A stretch of 57,629 bases of DNA. It comes from an uncultured Opitutales bacterium. Its GTDB lineage: Bacteria; Verrucomicrobiota; Verrucomicrobiia; Opitutales; Intestinicryptomonadaceae. Position 1 is the stretch's first letter. Each line of letters opens with the position of its first letter. This document shows positions 36,775 through 46,494 of this stretch, in pieces. The notes below the pieces were generated by a model. The model saw nothing but the letters and a program-made list of their open reading frames with translations, was not told the DNA's origin and searched no databases. Both the position numbers and the translations under genes were made by a program. The stretch lies in contig CALXLX010000010.1 in the NCBI GenBank assembly GCA_944389315.1, positions 1-57,629 on the forward strand, read 5' to 3'.

Positions 36775-39138
36775 ATGGAGCGGCAAAATAAAAACGTGTA
36801 TTCGGCGCGGAAACCGTGGGGTTCCCCGCGTTTTATGTTTTTTGCTGGGCCGTTGGCATTGGTTTCGGCCTTAATTTTTTGCACGCACGCGGCGCGCGGC
36901 CAGGAGGAAGCCTATGCGCTAAGCGGTGCGGAATTGAAAGGCGCTTTACCCGCTTCGGCAAACGGAAAAGACGTGGGAAAATCAGCGTTTGTTTTTGATT
37001 CTCCCCTAAGCTTAAAACCTACTCCGGAGCCCGCCGACGAAAAGGATAAAAAGCCCGAAGGCGAAGCAAAGAAGACGGAGAGCGGGGAAAATTCCTACAT
37101 TTCAAATGGAGGCGCTGAAGCCTCTCAAAAGGGCGCAGAGACTGCGTCTTCCGATGGCGGCGCGCGCATAGAATCGGGCGGGGAACTTGAGGGAATAGAG
37201 GCCATGGGCTTTGGGCTTTCGGCCTCTCCGCTGACTTCGCCGTCGAACAATACGCTGATTTCCCGCCAGGACATAATATCCAGCTCGGCCTCCACCGCCG
37301 CCCAGATATTGAAGGACAGGGCCAACCTCATATTCAGGTCAACAACCTCAAACTACGCAACGGGGGATTTTGCAATGAGGGGCTTCGGGGAGAATTCCGC
37401 CAACAGGGTTCTTGTGCTCGTTGACGGGCACCGCCTAAGCAGGATAGATTCGGGCTCCATAAACTGGGCGCAGATACCTTTGGCGCATATAGAATCCATA
37501 GAGGTTCTGCGCGGCTCGCATAGCGCCGAGTACGGCAGCGGGGCTGTCGCGGGGGTGATACTTATAAACACTCTGAAAGGCTCGGACATAAACGAGCTTT
37601 CCGCGTCGGCTGCTTACGGCTCCTACGACTACAATCTCTTTAACGCAGATTTTATCGGCAGGGAAGGGCCAGTGTACGGCACGGTCAACGCAAACTCGTA
37701 TTACGACGGCGGCTACCGCGAAAACTCGCGCAGCTGGTCCAACGGAGTCGGCGCGGCGTTGGGATACGACGTGTCCGATTCCACTACTATTGAGATAGGC
37801 GGGAATTTTTCTGACTCGATGCAGCAGTATCCGGGGCCGCTGCAGTTCGACTACCTGGGACGCCCCGCGCTGGACGACCCGCAGTCGTCCATAGTCTCCG
37901 ACTCATCCGGGCGCACCAAGGCCTATCTGGCCACGCTGAACATAGATTCCGAGACCTCCGCGGGGGTCTTCGGAATGGAGAGCGGCTTCAATCTGCTCGA
38001 CATGCAGTGGTCGAACTCTGGCGCCTATTCCAAAAACGACCAGTGGACGGCCAGCGCCTTTCCGAAATATACTTTCGATTTCTCCGACACTTTCGAGGTT
38101 TCCGTGGGGGCCGATTTGTCCTACGACAGCGTTGACGTCCGGCGCTATCTCGATTCGTCCTTTAAGGACAACCACGCCAACGCCGACATGCAGCGCATGA
38201 ATTTTGCGCCCTTTTTAAAGGCCAGGAAGGAGCTTTTCGACAATCTTACCCTCACCGTGGCGGGGCGCTTCGACTGCTCCCACATAGATGCCTATTCCGT
38301 GGAGTACGATCCCAAAACCGTGCCGGAATATATCTTCATACGCGGCGAATGGAGGAAGAATCCCTATCCGCTCACCAAGCTGTCCGAGGAGTCCCACAGC
38401 AAATGGCTACACGGGTTCGGGGCGAATTTCGGGGCGAATTGGCGCCTTACGGAGAAGTCGAGCCTGTTCTTCAGATTCGACCAGATATACAGGTATCCTA
38501 CGAGCAACGAGATTTTCGCCTACGAGGGGTACGTTTTGGCGAAGGTTTTCCAGGACGACTTGAAGCCCGAGACGGGGCAGAACTACGAGTTCGGCTGGAA
38601 GTACATGGACCAAAACTGGAGCGTCATAGTCAACCTGTTCGTGCAGAGGCTTGAAGACGAGATATCCTACGACGACGCCGAGCGCCTGAACGTCAATCTG
38701 GATCCCACCCTGCGCTACGGCGCAGATTTTGAGCTGCGCTACGACGAGCCTTTGTGGGGCGCAAGCCTCCTTGCCAGCGTCACCCGCGCGGAGTTTATGG
38801 AGGGGCAGTATTCCGGGCGCGTAGTTCCGCTTGTGCCGCTTGCCAACGGCACTTTAAGCGCGTATGTAAACCCCATAGACATGGTTCGCCTGACCGCGCG
38901 TATAAACGGCTTGACGACTCAGTACCAGGGGGGAGACTATTACAACTCGCAGATGAAAATTCCCGCGTACGCAACTTTGGACTTCCAAGTGGACTTCCTC
39001 CTATGCGATAATTTCAGGGTTTTTATATCTGCCGACAACATCTTGGACAAGCGCTACATATCCGCCGCATGGTGGGGGTCGGGTGCGTACCCGGGAGTGG
39101 GCAGAACCTTTAAAATAGGGGCGTCTGTAAGATTTTAG
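36775..39138 (+). CDS. btuB: TonB-dependent outer-membrane receptor, BtuB-like (cobalamin uptake)
   Basis: About 788 residues from the ATG at 36775; a later in-frame ATG at 36835 begins directly at the signal peptide. A signal peptide (about residues 20-43) is followed by roughly 100 residues of Lys/Glu/Ser-rich low complexity, then the plug domain (IISSSASTAAQILKD, FAMRGFGENSANRVLVLVDG, RIDSGSINWAQIP, IESIEVLRGSHSAEYGSGAVAGV) and a 22-strand-type barrel. The C-terminus ends in Phe (KIGASVRF), the outer-membrane insertion signal. Cobalamin specificity is inferred from the upstream riboswitch and from plug similarity to BtuB. No canonical TonB box is obvious within the long linker. Three nt separate it from the next gene. 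Confidence 0.9.
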   Translation: MERQNKNVYSARKPWGSPRFMFFAGPLALVSALIFCTHAARGQEEAYALSGAELKGALPASANGKDVGKSAFVFDSPLSLKPTPEPADEKDKKPEGEAKKTESGENSYISNGGAEASQKGAETASSDGGARIESGGELEGIEAMGFGLSASPLTSPSNNTLISRQDIISSSASTAAQILKDRANLIFRSTTSNYATGDFAMRGFGENSANRVLVLVDGHRLSRIDSGSINWAQIPLAHIESIEVLRGSHSAEYGSGAVAGVILINTLKGSDINELSASAAYGSYDYNLFNADFIGREGPVYGTVNANSYYDGGYRENSRSWSNGVGAALGYDVSDSTTIEIGGNFSDSMQQYPGPLQFDYLGRPALDDPQSSIVSDSSGRTKAYLATLNIDSETSAGVFGMESGFNLLDMQWSNSGAYSKNDQWTASAFPKYTFDFSDTFEVSVGADLSYDSVDVRRYLDSSFKDNHANADMQRMNFAPFLKARKELFDNLTLTVAGRFDCSHIDAYSVEYDPKTVPEYIFIRGEWRKNPYPLTKLSEESHSKWLHGFGANFGANWRLTEKSSLFFRFDQIYRYPTSNEIFAYEGYVLAKVFQDDLKPETGQNYEFGWKYMDQNWSVIVNLFVQRLEDEISYDDAERLNVNLDPTLRYGADFELRYDEPLWGASLLASVTRAEFMEGQYSGRVVPLVPLANGTLSAYVNPIDMVRLTARINGLTTQYQGGDYYNSQMKIPAYATLDFQVDFLLCDNFRVFISADNILDKRYISAAWWGSGAYPGVGRTFKIGASVRF

Positions 39139-39141
39139 AAG

Positions 39142-41307
39142 ATGAAAAGATTTCTGAGCATACTGGTTGTTTTTCTGCAGGTGTTTTTTGCATTTGCGGA
39201 GATATATATTCCGCCGCTCGAGCATGCGGACGTTTACGGCCCGGAGGGCGACAGGTACATAACCTCCTACGCGGATACTGCTCTTTCCGCCACTTCCACG
39301 GCCATACACAAGGATTCGGACAAGTTCGTTGACTGGGCGTCGGGCTGGAAGGACGTCGTCTACGGGGCCAACTGCGACGCCCGCTGGCGCACTCCCTACA
39401 AGGCTTGCGGCAAGGCCACGGACAGCGTCTACGACATAGTCTGCCTCGGCGAGGGCGGCCGCATAACGATGACTTTCGACAACGCCATAATAGACGGCGA
39501 CGGATACGATTTCGCCGTGTTTGAAAACTCCTTCGGAGACTGGTTCTTGGAGCTGGCGTTCGTTGAGGTTTCCAGCGACGGCGAGCATTTTGTGCGCTTT
39601 CCCAACTTCTATTTGGGCAGCGAGCCCGTCGGCGCCAACGGCATGGTGTACGCGTCGTACGTCTACAATTTGGCGTCTAAATACCGCATAGGTTACGGGC
39701 ATCCTTTCGATTTGTCGGAGCTTGCGTACGCGTACGAGTATGCCAAGAAAAATCCGGACGCGTTCAGCGCGGAGTATGTGGCGCATCTTGAGGAGAACTT
39801 GCCTTATCTGGACGTAAACAACGTAAGATACGTGAGAATAATAGACATATCCGGAGATGGCAGCGCCCTGGACAGCGGCGGGTGGCATATTTACGACCCC
39901 ACTCCCTGCACTGGCAGCGCGGGCTTCGATTTGGAGGCCATAGGCGTTATAAATTCAAGCAAGGATTCCTCGAAGATCGCGCAGAGCATAATTTTTGTGG
40001 ACATACCCGACGTGAACTTCTCCGCGGGCATGCAGATAGTTCTGGACGCCGTGGCAACCAGCGGCCTGGAGGTTTCCTTCGAGGTTGTCGAGGGCGACGC
40101 GAGCGTGGAGGGCAACATACTCACCCTCGGTGAAACTCCATCTACCATACTTGTGAAGGCCTCGCAAAGCGGGGACGACGCCTATTCTGCCGCCTCCGCA
40201 GTGTACAAGAGTTTTTCTGCCACCGATCTTGGCCTGCAGACAATAACCTTTTCACCCATAGCCGACAGAACTCCCGACCAGGGCACCATGATTCCTCTCA
40301 ATGCCCGCGCGAGCTCGGGTTTGAAAGTCTCCTACGAGGTTGTCGAGGGCGATGCGGACATAAACATTCTGCCTGCGCAGACATATCTTGTTTTGTCGTC
40401 TTCCGAAGCTCCGCAGCTGATAAGCGTTAGGGCCATGCAGGATGGGGACGAAACCTACGCTCCCGCCTCGCCAGTGGATAATACCTTTGCGGTGGTGGAG
40501 AAGAAGTCCTACGATGCCTGGGCTTCCTCCTACGGGGACGCAGCCTACGATGCTGATGCCATTCCGGACTCTTGGGCCAATGCCTTTGAGTATGCCTTCG
40601 GGCTGGATCCATCTGCAGACAACGCCTCCCTGTTGCCAATGGCGACGTATTCTGCCGGGCGCATCAATGTATCGTGGCGCATATCTTCCTCTGCCTCCGA
40701 CGCTGCCGTAAGCGCGCAGGCCAGTTTCGACGGCGGATCTTCGTGGACTCCTTTGGACGCGTCGTTTACGGGCGCGGGCATAGAGGGAAAAGACGTTCTA
40801 AAAAGCTATGCCGCCTCTTTCTCTGCTCCGGATTTCGGGGAGGTTCTGGTGAGATTTTCAGTTTCGCTCTCTGGCAAGGAGAAGACTTGCACGAGGATTT
40901 TGACCCCCATAAAAGTGGCTCTTTCATACGGGGCTTGGGCCTCCGCTAACGGACTATCCGGAGACGCCGCCCTGCCTGGGGCTAGCCCCATGGGCGATTC
41001 CGTCACAAACCTTGAAAAGTACGCGCTCGGCCTCGACGCGGCTTCGGCGGCAAGCCTGTCCGACGCGGTCGGCCTGTCTTTGGAGCAAGGGGCTTTGCAT
41101 TTCAAATTCAGGGTGTTCAAATACGCGCAGGGCGTCTCGGTGAGGGTGCTAAAAAGTTCGGATTTGAAAGACTGGGCGGAAGTGGAAATGCCCGGGGCGG
41201 CATCGTCGGATTCGTCCTTCGACTATTTCGACATAACGCAGGCACTGCCGGAAGGCGCTGGGTTGCCTGTGTTTTTCAGGCTGGAGATAACGCAGTCGGG
41301 AGATTGA
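39142..41307 (+). CDS. Large B12-locus surface protein with 'VFENSF' domain and repeats
   Basis: 721 residues. A signal peptide (MKRFLSILVVFLQVFFAFAE) is followed by a beta-rich domain (about 60-265) with GEGGRITMTFDNAIIDGDGY and DFAVFENSFGDWFLELAFVE, a family I recall near BtuB-type receptors and in other surface proteins. Two Ig-like repeats share SGLEVSFEVVEGDA/SGLKVSYEVVEGDA, starting near residues 283 and 368. Two C-terminal repeats share YDAWAS.../YGAWAS... and the YAFGLDP/YALGLDA motif, near 456 and 595. No lipobox or PEP-CTERM signal is present, so attachment is unclear. Immediately downstream of btuB, so a role in B12 capture is inferred. Confidence 0.75.
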   Translation: MKRFLSILVVFLQVFFAFAEIYIPPLEHADVYGPEGDRYITSYADTALSATSTAIHKDSDKFVDWASGWKDVVYGANCDARWRTPYKACGKATDSVYDIVCLGEGGRITMTFDNAIIDGDGYDFAVFENSFGDWFLELAFVEVSSDGEHFVRFPNFYLGSEPVGANGMVYASYVYNLASKYRIGYGHPFDLSELAYAYEYAKKNPDAFSAEYVAHLEENLPYLDVNNVRYVRIIDISGDGSALDSGGWHIYDPTPCTGSAGFDLEAIGVINSSKDSSKIAQSIIFVDIPDVNFSAGMQIVLDAVATSGLEVSFEVVEGDASVEGNILTLGETPSTILVKASQSGDDAYSAASAVYKSFSATDLGLQTITFSPIADRTPDQGTMIPLNARASSGLKVSYEVVEGDADINILPAQTYLVLSSSEAPQLISVRAMQDGDETYAPASPVDNTFAVVEKKSYDAWASSYGDAAYDADAIPDSWANAFEYAFGLDPSADNASLLPMATYSAGRINVSWRISSSASDAAVSAQASFDGGSSWTPLDASFTGAGIEGKDVLKSYAASFSAPDFGEVLVRFSVSLSGKEKTCTRILTPIKVALSYGAWASANGLSGDAALPGASPMGDSVTNLEKYALGLDAASAASLSDAVGLSLEQGALHFKFRVFKYAQGVSVRVLKSSDLKDWAEVEMPGAASSDSSFDYFDITQALPEGAGLPVFFRLEITQSGD

Positions 41308-41440
41308 TACTCGCGGCTTTCGGACCTTTTATGCGCTCGGAAGCGCAAAGTCCGCATTTGGACAATGCGGGCAATTACATGCAGATTCGGCTTTACAGAC
41401 CCTCTTTTGCCAAGAGATAATCAGGTAAATACAAATTTAC

Positions 41441-42916
41441 ATGAAAAGCATATTTATAAAAACACTCGCGCTTCTCGTGACGGCGTCGGTCTGCCTGGGG
41501 GCGGGAAACGGCCCTATAAAAAATTCCATAGACGACGGGTACAGAGGTATATGGTACGGGATACCCCTCTCCAAGAAGGACAATAAATACGGCTACAACT
41601 ATAAATACAGCGGGGGGCTTGCGGTGTATCCGGCAAACCATATGCCGATAGCCATATATTGCCCCGAGGCCAACAAGACGTTTTTCGTATTCGGCGGCAC
41701 CGACGGGAAAGGCTCCACATTGCTTCACGAGATAGCCTTCTTCGACCACGCCTTAAAGAAGCTCTCGCGCCCGACTATAATTTTGGACAAGGGCACCGTC
41801 GACGCCCACGACAACCCCGTTTTGGCCATGGACGGCGACGGATACATATATGTGCTAAGTCCGACCCATGGTATTCATAAAACCCGCCGGAGTTTCATAT
41901 CCAAGAGCGTGCACCCCTACGACATTTCCGAGTTTAAAAAGCTCGATGTTGTAAAGATGCAAGACGGGCGGGAGGTTCCCATGACGAATTTCTCCTACCC
42001 GCAGGTTTGGAAAACTCCCGACGGCTGGCTGATGCTCTTTACCTCCTACGACAAGAGCCTGCGGCCCAAGGGCATGAAGACTATAAGGGGGCTTTATTGC
42101 GCGACCTCCAAGGACATGGAGCATTGGTCGGAATGGAAGTTTTACGCCGGCATAGCCGAGGGGCACTATCAGAACAGCGCGTCTTTTGACGGCGGCAAAA
42201 AGATAGGAACGTGTTTCAACTACCATCCGCTCGGGCGCAGGAGCGGCGGCCTGAACTGGCGGACGAACATTTACTTTATGGAGACTCTCGACGGCGGAAA
42301 GACCTGGAAGAATTGGAAGGGGGAGGATTTGTCCCTGCCTCTTACCGAGATAAACAACGGCGCGCTCGTGCGCGACTACGATTCCGAGAAGCTAAACGTC
42401 TACATAATAGACATGGTATATGACAAGAACGGCTTTCCCATGATTTTATACATAACCAGCCGCGGCTACGAGAGCGGGCCGGACAACGGGCCTCGCAAAT
42501 GGGTTCTGGCGCGTTGCGACGGCAAGGAGTGGAAATATTTCGACGTGGCCGAGTCGGGCAACAATTACGACTTCGGTTCGCTCTATCTCGAGGACGGCAA
42601 GATAAGGATACTGGCCGCGGCCGGCAAGGGCCCGCAGGAGTACAACACAGGCGGGGAGATGATGCTCTTTGAAAGCGCCGACGGCGGGGCTACATGGTCC
42701 AAAAAACAGCTGACCAAGGCGAGCGCATACAACCACACCTATCCGCGCCGGCCGCTTAACGCCAGGGACGACTTCTACGGCATTTGGGCCGACGGCGACG
42801 GAAGAAACAAGTCAGACTCGAGCCTCTACTACTGCGATTCCGACGGAAACGTCTGGAAAATGCCCCGCAAGATGACGCAGATTTTCGAGCAGGGGCAGAA
42901 GGTTCAGGCGCCATAG
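41441..42916 (+). CDS. Secreted BNR_4-type beta-propeller protein (possible polysaccharide lyase)
   Basis: 491 residues with a signal peptide (MKSIFIKTLALLVTASVCLG). The body has the BNR_4 pattern: KYSGGLAVYPANHMP, VDAHDNPVLAMDGDGYIYV, FSYPQVWKTPDGWLMLFTSY and Asp-box turns LDGGKTWKNW and ADGGATWSKK. The seven-bladed fold is shared with ulvan-type lyases (PL24/PL25) and with uncharacterised Bacteroidota and Planctomycetes proteins. The catalytic activity is not proven; given the nearby esterase, sialidase-like and rhamnosidase genes, glycan degradation is the most likely role. Preceded by 133 bp without recognised features. Confidence 0.78.
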   Translation: MKSIFIKTLALLVTASVCLGAGNGPIKNSIDDGYRGIWYGIPLSKKDNKYGYNYKYSGGLAVYPANHMPIAIYCPEANKTFFVFGGTDGKGSTLLHEIAFFDHALKKLSRPTIILDKGTVDAHDNPVLAMDGDGYIYVLSPTHGIHKTRRSFISKSVHPYDISEFKKLDVVKMQDGREVPMTNFSYPQVWKTPDGWLMLFTSYDKSLRPKGMKTIRGLYCATSKDMEHWSEWKFYAGIAEGHYQNSASFDGGKKIGTCFNYHPLGRRSGGLNWRTNIYFMETLDGGKTWKNWKGEDLSLPLTEINNGALVRDYDSEKLNVYIIDMVYDKNGFPMILYITSRGYESGPDNGPRKWVLARCDGKEWKYFDVAESGNNYDFGSLYLEDGKIRILAAAGKGPQEYNTGGEMMLFESADGGATWSKKQLTKASAYNHTYPRRPLNARDDFYGIWADGDGRNKSDSSLYYCDSDGNVWKMPRKMTQIFEQGQKVQAP

Positions 42917-43087
42917 TCAAGGTGAAGCCCGGGCCTTCTTATTTCCCTCGCCCATACGCCGCTTTTGCGGAATAGGCGGGGTGGAGCGCTTCTTATTTTT
43001 CCGCAGCGCGGCAAATATGCCTTTTCGTGCGGCTTGGGGCTTAGAATTTGCTTTACTCTAAACTTCTTTGCGGTTTTATGGAACCTT

Positions 43088-44821
43088 ATGGATTGGGTTT
43101 ATTCCGATTACGACAGGAAGCTTGCGGAAGATTTGGGTTCTTATTTGGGCACAAGTCCCATACTCGGGGCGCTCGTATTGCAGAGAGGCTATTCCGACCC
43201 GGTCAAGGCGCGCATGTTTCTCAATCCCAAGCTTGCGGATTTGGACAATCCGTTCAGGCTAAAGAACCTCAAGGCGGCGGCGCTGCGCATAGCGCGGGCG
43301 ATAGAGCGCAAGGAGAAGATACTCGTATTTGGGGATTACGATGTAGACGGCATAACCTCTACGGCATTGCTCGTTGAGATTCTTCGCAAGTTCGACTTGG
43401 ACCCATCGTACTTTGTGCCGCGCCGCATGGACGAGGGCTACGGGCTCAGCCCTGCGGCGCTCGAGCGCGCCCTGGAGGGCGGCAAGCCGGATTTGCTAAT
43501 AGCCCTCGACTGCGGCACAAACGCAAAGGACGCCATAAATTTCATACGCTCCCAGAATATAGACTTGCTCATAGTCGACCACCACCAGTCGAAGGAGGAG
43601 CTCGACGATTTTTCAAGCCATACGCTGGTAAATCCGCATGTTTTCGACATGGCCTCCGCCCCCTGGAAGCAGCTTTGCACTGTGGGGCTCGTATTCAAGC
43701 TTGCCCACGGGCTTTTAAAGGAGATGCGCCAGAGGGAGGACAGCCGAAGCTATGCGGTAAACCTGAAGGACAGTTTGGATCTTGTAGCCCTGGGCACTGT
43801 TGCCGACCTTGTGCCGCTTACGGAGGAAAACCGCATACTCGCGCGCCACGGCATAAGGCGCCTTAAGACCACGAAGCGCAAGGGCATACAGGCTCTCATA
43901 CAGGCCAGCGGCATATCGCTGGGCGACGATATAACCCCCATAGACATATCATTTAAACTCGGGCCGCGTATAAACGCAAGCGGCCGTCTTGCGGACGCGA
44001 GCCTGCCTTTGGACATGCTTTTGGGCGACGACTTTACCGTATGTTTCCGCGCCGCCTGCGAGCTCAACGACATAAACAAGGAGCGCCAGGAGATAGAGCG
44101 CGTCGTCCTCGAGGAGGCGCAGGAGCAGATTTCCAAAAAACATCTCGACGAAAAGCCCTGCATAATAGTGCACGACAAAAATTGGCACCCGGGAGTTGTC
44201 GGCATAATCGCGGGAAAGCTGTCTAGAGAGTTCAACAAGCCGGTGATAGTGTTCGGGGAGGTTGACGAGAAGGGCTATACGAAGGGTTCGGGCAGGAGCA
44301 TAGCGGGGCTGGATTTCGTCTCCTGCTTGGGAAAATGCACGGAGTATTTGGGAAGCTGGGGCGGGCACCCCATGGCGGTGGGAGTCTCCGTCAGGGAGGA
44401 TAGGCTCGAAGAGTTCACCCGCAGTTTGTGCGAGCAGGTCTCGCGCACGCTTGAAGATTCCGACATAACCCCCAAGGTGAAAATTTCCATGGACATAGAC
44501 CCGTCGGACATAGGTGTGCATCTGCTCGACGAGCTTGAGATGCTGCATCCTTTCGGCGAGGGCAACAGGGAGCCAGTCTTTGCGATAAGAAATGTCTGCC
44601 TCGACAAGGCGCCCGAGAGCTTCGGGAACGGCCAGAACTACAAGTTTCAGATTCCGCTGGGAGAGAACTCATGGATAAATGCGGTTGCCTGGCGCACGGT
44701 GGACATTCCGCCCGCGCATAAGCCTGTGGATTTGGCCGTAAAATTGGGGTGGAACCGCTGGAACAGGCGCAAGATTCCCCAGGCGATCCTCGTGGCTTGG
44801 CGTCCGGCAGAAACCAAATAG
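43088..44821 (+). CDS. recJ: Single-stranded-DNA-specific exonuclease RecJ
   Basis: 577 residues from the ATG at 43088 (MDWVYSDYDRKLAEDLG); an upstream in-frame start at 42965 adds an unconserved leader. DHH-family motifs: VFGDYDVDGITSTALL, DCGTN, LLIVDHHQSKEEL, ALGTVADLVPLTEENR, then the DHHA1 domain (GSGRSIAGLDFV, WGGHPMAVGVSV) and the OB-fold region. It acts 5'-3' on single-stranded DNA in recombination and repair. It sits between two glycan-related genes with no functional link, on the same strand. Confidence 0.96.
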   Translation: MDWVYSDYDRKLAEDLGSYLGTSPILGALVLQRGYSDPVKARMFLNPKLADLDNPFRLKNLKAAALRIARAIERKEKILVFGDYDVDGITSTALLVEILRKFDLDPSYFVPRRMDEGYGLSPAALERALEGGKPDLLIALDCGTNAKDAINFIRSQNIDLLIVDHHQSKEELDDFSSHTLVNPHVFDMASAPWKQLCTVGLVFKLAHGLLKEMRQREDSRSYAVNLKDSLDLVALGTVADLVPLTEENRILARHGIRRLKTTKRKGIQALIQASGISLGDDITPIDISFKLGPRINASGRLADASLPLDMLLGDDFTVCFRAACELNDINKERQEIERVVLEEAQEQISKKHLDEKPCIIVHDKNWHPGVVGIIAGKLSREFNKPVIVFGEVDEKGYTKGSGRSIAGLDFVSCLGKCTEYLGSWGGHPMAVGVSVREDRLEEFTRSLCEQVSRTLEDSDITPKVKISMDIDPSDIGVHLLDELEMLHPFGEGNREPVFAIRNVCLDKAPESFGNGQNYKFQIPLGENSWINAVAWRTVDIPPAHKPVDLAVKLGWNRWNRRKIPQAILVAWRPAETK

Positions 44822-44917
44822 CCGCTTCCGTGTTGCGGGCCGTATTTTCTGCCGTTTTCGGCAAATTGCGTTGACGTTTTTACGCGGATTCCCAAAAATA
44901 ATTAGAGGTTTTCTCTT

Positions 44918-46471
44918 ATGCGGTTTGCGGTTTTATTTTGCGTATTTGTCTGTTCGGCTCTTTGCGCCGCGCTGCGCGCGGAGTTTTACATGCCGGGGAT
45001 ATTCAGCGATAATATGGTATTGCAGGCGGAAAAACCCGTGAAGGTATGGGGGCTCGCCGATGCCGGGGACGAGATAAAAATAGAGTTCGGCGATAGGAGC
45101 GCCTCATCAAAGGCCGCGCCCGACGGCAGGTGGAAGGCCTTTTTGGAGCCCATGGGATATGCGTCCGAAGGCCGGGATTTTTTCGTCTACCGCAACGGGG
45201 AGAGGGTGTGCAGCTTTAAAAATGTGGTGGTCGGAGAAGTGTGGATACTCGGCGGACAGTCCAATATGGACTGGGCCATTTCAAAGACGGACGACTATCA
45301 GGGCTTTCTAAAACGCAGGGGCGCATACAGCCTGTTGCGCTATTACAACGGCTCCTCCAAGGCGTCGGTCAAGCCGCAATTCAAAACCACGGGCGGCTTT
45401 GCATGGGTTTGTTTGGACAAGGCAAATATAGAAAGATACCCCGGTACGGGGCTTTATTTCGGGGAGGCGCTCATGCTCGCCAGAAAGGTTCCCGTGGGGC
45501 TTGTGCGCGCGTGCCAGAGCGGCACGGCGATGTTCGTGTGGATTCCCGAGGAGGCCCAGCGCCGTGCGCCGTTTCTGCAAAAGAGCCTGGCTGACTACGA
45601 CCGCAACGTAAAAAACTTCAATATGGAGCGCGAGCAGGAGCGTTGGAACAAAATGCGCGACGCATGGCTTGCCAAGGCCGAAAAAATAAAGGCAAGCGGC
45701 GGCACTCCGCCCGATACCCCGAATTTCATGCGGGCGGGGCCCGCGAAAAACCCATTATCGCGATTCGGCTATCCGGGGTGGCTGTTCCACGGCAGGGTGT
45801 ATCCCTTTGCGGGTTACACCGCGCGCGGGGTGGCATGGTACCAAGGCGAGGGCGACTCGCACGGGGAGCGACTTAAAAATTTCGAGGATACCTTTAAGCT
45901 TCTCGTGGAGGAGTGGCGCAAGGCGTGGGGATACGACATTCCGTTTTTGTACGTCCAGATTGCCTCGTACGGCGAGAATACCGACACCTGGCCCGAGTGC
46001 CGCTTGCGCCAGGCCAGGGCGCAGGGGCTGCTTAAGGATATGTACATGGTCTCTATCCCCGATATGGGAAAGTTCGACGACATACACTTTCCCGACAAGC
46101 GCGCCCTCGCCGAAAGAATGAGGGACGTAGCCCTTTCCAAAATATATTCGGAGGGCATAAAGGCGGATTTCCCCGTCTGCAAGAGCGTGGATTACAAGGG
46201 GGAGACGGCTGTTTTAAACATAGAGGCCTTCGGCATGGAATTGCGCTGCCCGAAGGGGAGCATGGACGGTTTTGAAGCCTTTTCCGACGGCCGTTGGCAG
46301 CTGGCGGAGGCGCGGCTTTTGGAGGGCGGTAAGATACTGCTGTCCTTGAAGGGAGGCGGCAGGATAGAGAAGGTGCGCTATCTGTGGTACGGCTGGGCCC
46401 TGCCTCATGTCAGCGTGTTCGGGGACAACGGTTTTCCGCTTCTGCCGTTCTTGGACCCGGAAGAAATTTGA
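44918..46471 (+). CDS. SASA-domain carbohydrate esterase, sialate O-acetylesterase-like
   Basis: 517 residues with a signal peptide (ending near LRAEFYMPG). The nucleophile Ser is in ILGGQSNMDWAIS (SGNH/SASA block I) and the catalytic His with Asp in GKFDDIHFPDKRALAERM; GVAWYQGEGDS is the conserved middle block. SASA enzymes remove O-acetyl groups from sialic acids or from xylan and pectin sugars. It is followed 23 nt later by a sialidase-like gene, so the two may cooperate on acetylated glycans. A TTGACG-N17-AAAAAT element sits just upstream at 44871-44899, but it would leave an almost leaderless transcript. Confidence 0.87.
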   Translation: MRFAVLFCVFVCSALCAALRAEFYMPGIFSDNMVLQAEKPVKVWGLADAGDEIKIEFGDRSASSKAAPDGRWKAFLEPMGYASEGRDFFVYRNGERVCSFKNVVVGEVWILGGQSNMDWAISKTDDYQGFLKRRGAYSLLRYYNGSSKASVKPQFKTTGGFAWVCLDKANIERYPGTGLYFGEALMLARKVPVGLVRACQSGTAMFVWIPEEAQRRAPFLQKSLADYDRNVKNFNMEREQERWNKMRDAWLAKAEKIKASGGTPPDTPNFMRAGPAKNPLSRFGYPGWLFHGRVYPFAGYTARGVAWYQGEGDSHGERLKNFEDTFKLLVEEWRKAWGYDIPFLYVQIASYGENTDTWPECRLRQARAQGLLKDMYMVSIPDMGKFDDIHFPDKRALAERMRDVALSKIYSEGIKADFPVCKSVDYKGETAVLNIEAFGMELRCPKGSMDGFEAFSDGRWQLAEARLLEGGKILLSLKGGGRIEKVRYLWYGWALPHVSVFGDNGFPLLPFLDPEEI

Positions 46472-46494
46472 AATGCATAAACAGACGGAAATAT

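Noticed and set aside
44871..44899. TTGACG-N17-AAAAAT promoter before the SASA esterase
   Set aside because: It would place the transcript start within about 12 nt of the ATG and over the ribosome-binding region, so it is mentioned but not called.
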